DNA of 64,000 bases from CAWGGS01 sp963822095 (lineage in GTDB: Bacteria > Desulfobacterota > Desulfobulbia > Desulfobulbales > Desulfocapsaceae): the NCBI GenBank assembly GCA_963822095.1, contig CAWGGS010000088.1, forward strand, positions 1-64,000, given 5' to 3'. A program made the position numbers and the translations under genes. Shown here piece by piece: positions 62,052 to 64,000 of the stretch. Position 1 is the first letter of the stretch. Every line of letters starts with the position of its first letter. Under the pieces are notes generated by a model. That model had not been told where the DNA came from. It searched no databases and saw nothing but the letters and a program-made list of their open reading frames with translations.

Positions 62052-62246
62052 TTAACTGCCCTGGCGGACGAGATCGTCATCGTAGAGGGTTTCAAAGGTA
62101 AGGTTATGCTTTGATTCTTCCCGAACCTTGAGTTTGAAATGTTTGACGATCTCCTCATCGGCCGAGCCATGCCAAGATTGGTAGAGTATGGGGGTATGGT
62201 CGTCCCCCGTCTTGAAGCACCCTTGACGCAAGTGACCCTCGGCCAT
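62052..62246 (-). CDS. small hypothetical protein
   Basis: The 64-residue protein begins MAEGHLRQGCFKTGDDHTPI at an ATG preceded by AGGAAAG. It is soluble and charged (HGSADEEIVKHFKLKVREES). It follows the aldehyde dehydrogenase gene on the same strand by about 175 bp. It could be a fragment; no family is recognised. Confidence 0.4.
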   Translation of the reverse strand: MAEGHLRQGCFKTGDDHTPILYQSWHGSADEEIVKHFKLKVREESKHNLTFETLYDDDLVRQGS

Positions 62247-62422
62247 TGAGGCAAACTTTCCTGAAATAAATTGATAGTCGAAAATGAATACAAGGTGCCT
62301 CACAAGCAACCAGCAACCTTTGGTGAACACTGTGAAAATTTGACAACATATCTATTGCTTCAAAATGTCTTGCTCATCATGAAGTGGAGACAAATTGACC
62401 CAGTGTTCATGAGAAATGTGGA

Positions 62423-63883
62423 TCAACTGTCGAGACCTGACAGGCAGAGATATTTCATCACCAGGTACTCATCCATCCCATAACGGGAACCCTCCCTGCC
62501 CAGGCCGGATTGTTTGACGCCGCCGAAAGGTGCCACCTCTGAGGAAATCAAACCGGTGTTAATGCCGACCATCCCGTACTCCAGACCTTCGGCGATCCGG
62601 TAGATCCGGCCGATATCGCGGGCATAAAAATAGGAGGCCAGCCCGTAGATCGTGTCGTTGGCCATGCTTAGCACTTCCTCTTCGGTGGAGAACTTGAACA
62701 ATGGTGCCACCGGGCCGAAGGTCTCCTCGCCGAAGATCTGCATGTCCGGGGTGACGTCGGCAAGAATTGTGGGTTGGAAAAAGGTCCCGCTCAACGCATG
62801 TCGTTTGCCGCCGATCAGGACCCTTGCCCCTTTGGAGACGGCGTCGGCGATATGCTGCTCAACCTTGGCCAGAGCAGCCGCATCGATCAACGGACCTTGA
62901 TGCACCCCTTGTCCGAAACCGTCGCCAACCACCAGCTTGCCGACTGTATCGGTGAGCTTGGCGGCGAATTCATCATAGACCGTATCCTGGACGAAGATCC
63001 GGTTCGCGCAAACGCATGTCTGACCGGTATTCCGATATTTGGAGACCATGGCACCTTCCACTGCCGCGTCGATATCTGCATCGTCAAAGACGATAAACGG
63101 GGCGTTGCCACCCAATTCCAACGACACCTTCTTGATAGTCTCGGCGCTTTGAGCCATTAGGGTGCGGCCGATCTCGGTTGAGCCGGTAAAGCTGATTTTT
63201 CTCACCAGAGGGCTTGCCGTCAGTTGGGTGCCGATCATTGCCGCTGAACCGGTGACCACATTCAGTACACCCGCAGGTACACCTGCCCGCTGGGCCAATT
63301 CGACAACAGCGAGCGCAGTAAGGGGCGTCTGGCTGGCCGGTTTGATGATAGCCGTGCAACCGACACCCAATGCCGGGGCGATCTTGCGGGTGATCATCGC
63401 CGCCGGGAAGTTCCACGGGGTGATCGATGCGCATACGCCGACCGGCTCACGATGAACGATGATCCGCTGGTTTGCCATCCCAGCCGGGATCGTATCGCCG
63501 TAGACTCTCTTGGCCTCTTCGGCAAACCATTGGATATAGGACGCCGCATAGGCGATCTCACCTTTGGCCTCAGCCAGTGGTTTTCCCTGCTCGGTCGTCA
63601 GAATCGTCGCCAGGTCTTCCTGTTTTTCCATCAACAGTTGGAACCAGCGGTGTAAAATGGCCGAGCGTTCTTTGGCAGTCCGACGCCGCCAGGCGGGCAT
63701 CGCTTCATAGGCGGCCGTAATTGCAGCCCGCACCTCATCCGCGGAGAGTGAGGGAACAGAGCCTATGATGCTGCCGTCAGCGGGGTTGGTGACTGTAATG
63801 GTCTCGCCGGATGCGGCGTCGATCCATTTCTCGCCGATCGGGACCTGGAAACGGAGCAGACCGGTGTCTTGTAGATTATTCAC
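62423..63883 (-). CDS. gabD: NAD(P)-dependent succinate-semialdehyde dehydrogenase
   Basis: The 486-residue aldehyde dehydrogenase has the family signatures EPVGVCASITPWNFPAAMIT, the catalytic Glu motif VSLELGGNAPFIVFDDADID and the catalytic Cys (KYRNTGQTCVCANRIFVQD). Features of the GabD group include the second Cys two residues after the catalytic one (TCVC) and the C-terminal GVKQSGLGREGSRYGMDEYL. It oxidises succinate semialdehyde to succinate. The GTG at 63883 follows AAGGAGATTTTCCT. No aminotransferase gene is visible, though an upstream gene may end at 63910. Confidence 0.9.
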   Translation of the reverse strand: MNNLQDTGLLRFQVPIGEKWIDAASGETITVTNPADGSIIGSVPSLSADEVRAAITAAYEAMPAWRRRTAKERSAILHRWFQLLMEKQEDLATILTTEQGKPLAEAKGEIAYAASYIQWFAEEAKRVYGDTIPAGMANQRIIVHREPVGVCASITPWNFPAAMITRKIAPALGVGCTAIIKPASQTPLTALAVVELAQRAGVPAGVLNVVTGSAAMIGTQLTASPLVRKISFTGSTEIGRTLMAQSAETIKKVSLELGGNAPFIVFDDADIDAAVEGAMVSKYRNTGQTCVCANRIFVQDTVYDEFAAKLTDTVGKLVVGDGFGQGVHQGPLIDAAALAKVEQHIADAVSKGARVLIGGKRHALSGTFFQPTILADVTPDMQIFGEETFGPVAPLFKFSTEEEVLSMANDTIYGLASYFYARDIGRIYRIAEGLEYGMVGINTGLISSEVAPFGGVKQSGLGREGSRYGMDEYLVMKYLCLSGLDS

Positions 63884-63909
63884 AGGAAAATCTCCTTGTG
63901 TTTTGGTGA

Positions 63910-64000
63910 TTATCTCATGCGTTCGATTAAAGACTGGTTCGAGGAGTTTTTGAACGTGGAAGTTTGGACCGGGACAAGGGGTTCAGCCTTTGCTCCAGCC
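63910..64000 (-). CDS. possible 3' end of an upstream gene
   Basis: An open frame enters from the right edge and stops at 63910, 27 bp before the dehydrogenase start, reading AEPLVPVQTSTFKNSSNQSL near its end. It might be the C-terminus of an upstream operon gene. Too short to identify, and chance is possible. Confidence 0.25.
   Translation of the reverse strand, partial: AGAKAEPLVPVQTSTFKNSSNQSLIERMR

Overview
The window looks like a chromosomal segment of a sulfate-reducing Desulfobacterota bacterium, most likely close to Desulfobulbales. This is inferred from gene style, not from a marker phylogeny. The clues are the smpB/ssrA pair, a GspE/PilB-type ATPase, an rnpB-ispDF-M20 peptidase cluster, many two-component genes with Cache sensors, a TSUP anion transporter beside a PEP-synthase-like protein, and LUD, HpcH/CitE and NifX-like proteins. 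Core genes are moderately GC-rich. The stretches at 1-1000, 25949-27600 and 52100-55000 are clearly more AT-rich and look acquired.

Layout. 1-3530: minus-strand accessory block downstream of the tmRNA gene (NERD-domain membrane protein, AlbA_2-type ATPase, gene fragments). 3529-8313: minus-strand housekeeping run (M48-TPR peptidase, GspE/PilB ATPase, smpB, ssrA). 8431-14971: plus-strand housekeeping run (tRNA-Met, Nif3-like, zinc-ribbon coiled coil, rnpB, ispDF, M20 peptidase, purF). 15417-22740: signalling and small metabolic genes (degenerate-receiver GGDEF, HD, PilZ, LUD plus class II aldolase) with repeat-rich intergenic DNA. 22763-25948: HpcH/CitE lyase, an exported unknown protein with a blue-copper protein, and a phage GemA remnant. 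26368-42890: a 16-kb signalling super-cluster with kinase-like/BON/REC, two Cache histidine kinases, three free receivers plus a decayed fourth, a TSUP transporter, a PEP-synthase-like phosphotransferase, a beta-helix protein, a CBS protein, a sigma-54 activator, a NifX-like protein and a degenerate kinase. 43108-49571: RND efflux pump with its own two-component system. 49887-64000: HU, thioesterases, a putative type IV restriction module (methyltransferase plus McrA-like head/PD-(D/E)xK nuclease), a double CDP-alcohol phosphatidyltransferase, two divergent toxin-antitoxin modules, an NTF2-PAS hybrid kinase and a succinate-semialdehyde dehydrogenase.

The most notable discoveries are a family of non-autonomous mobile elements and the 26-43 kb signalling cluster. 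The element family has five copies (57 to 270 bp) sharing GG[TC]TC[AT]TCCG termini. Three copies have perfect flanking target duplications, and one is reduced to little more than its two ends. In the signalling cluster several proteins keep a fold but have lost a catalytic residue: a kinase-like domain without a P-loop, a sigma-54 AAA+ protein with Thr in place of the Walker B Asp, and a kinase without an ATP-binding domain. This suggests a regulatory cascade relying on protein interaction as much as on catalysis. The restriction module at 52.5-54.5 kb is the best candidate for an undescribed defence system.
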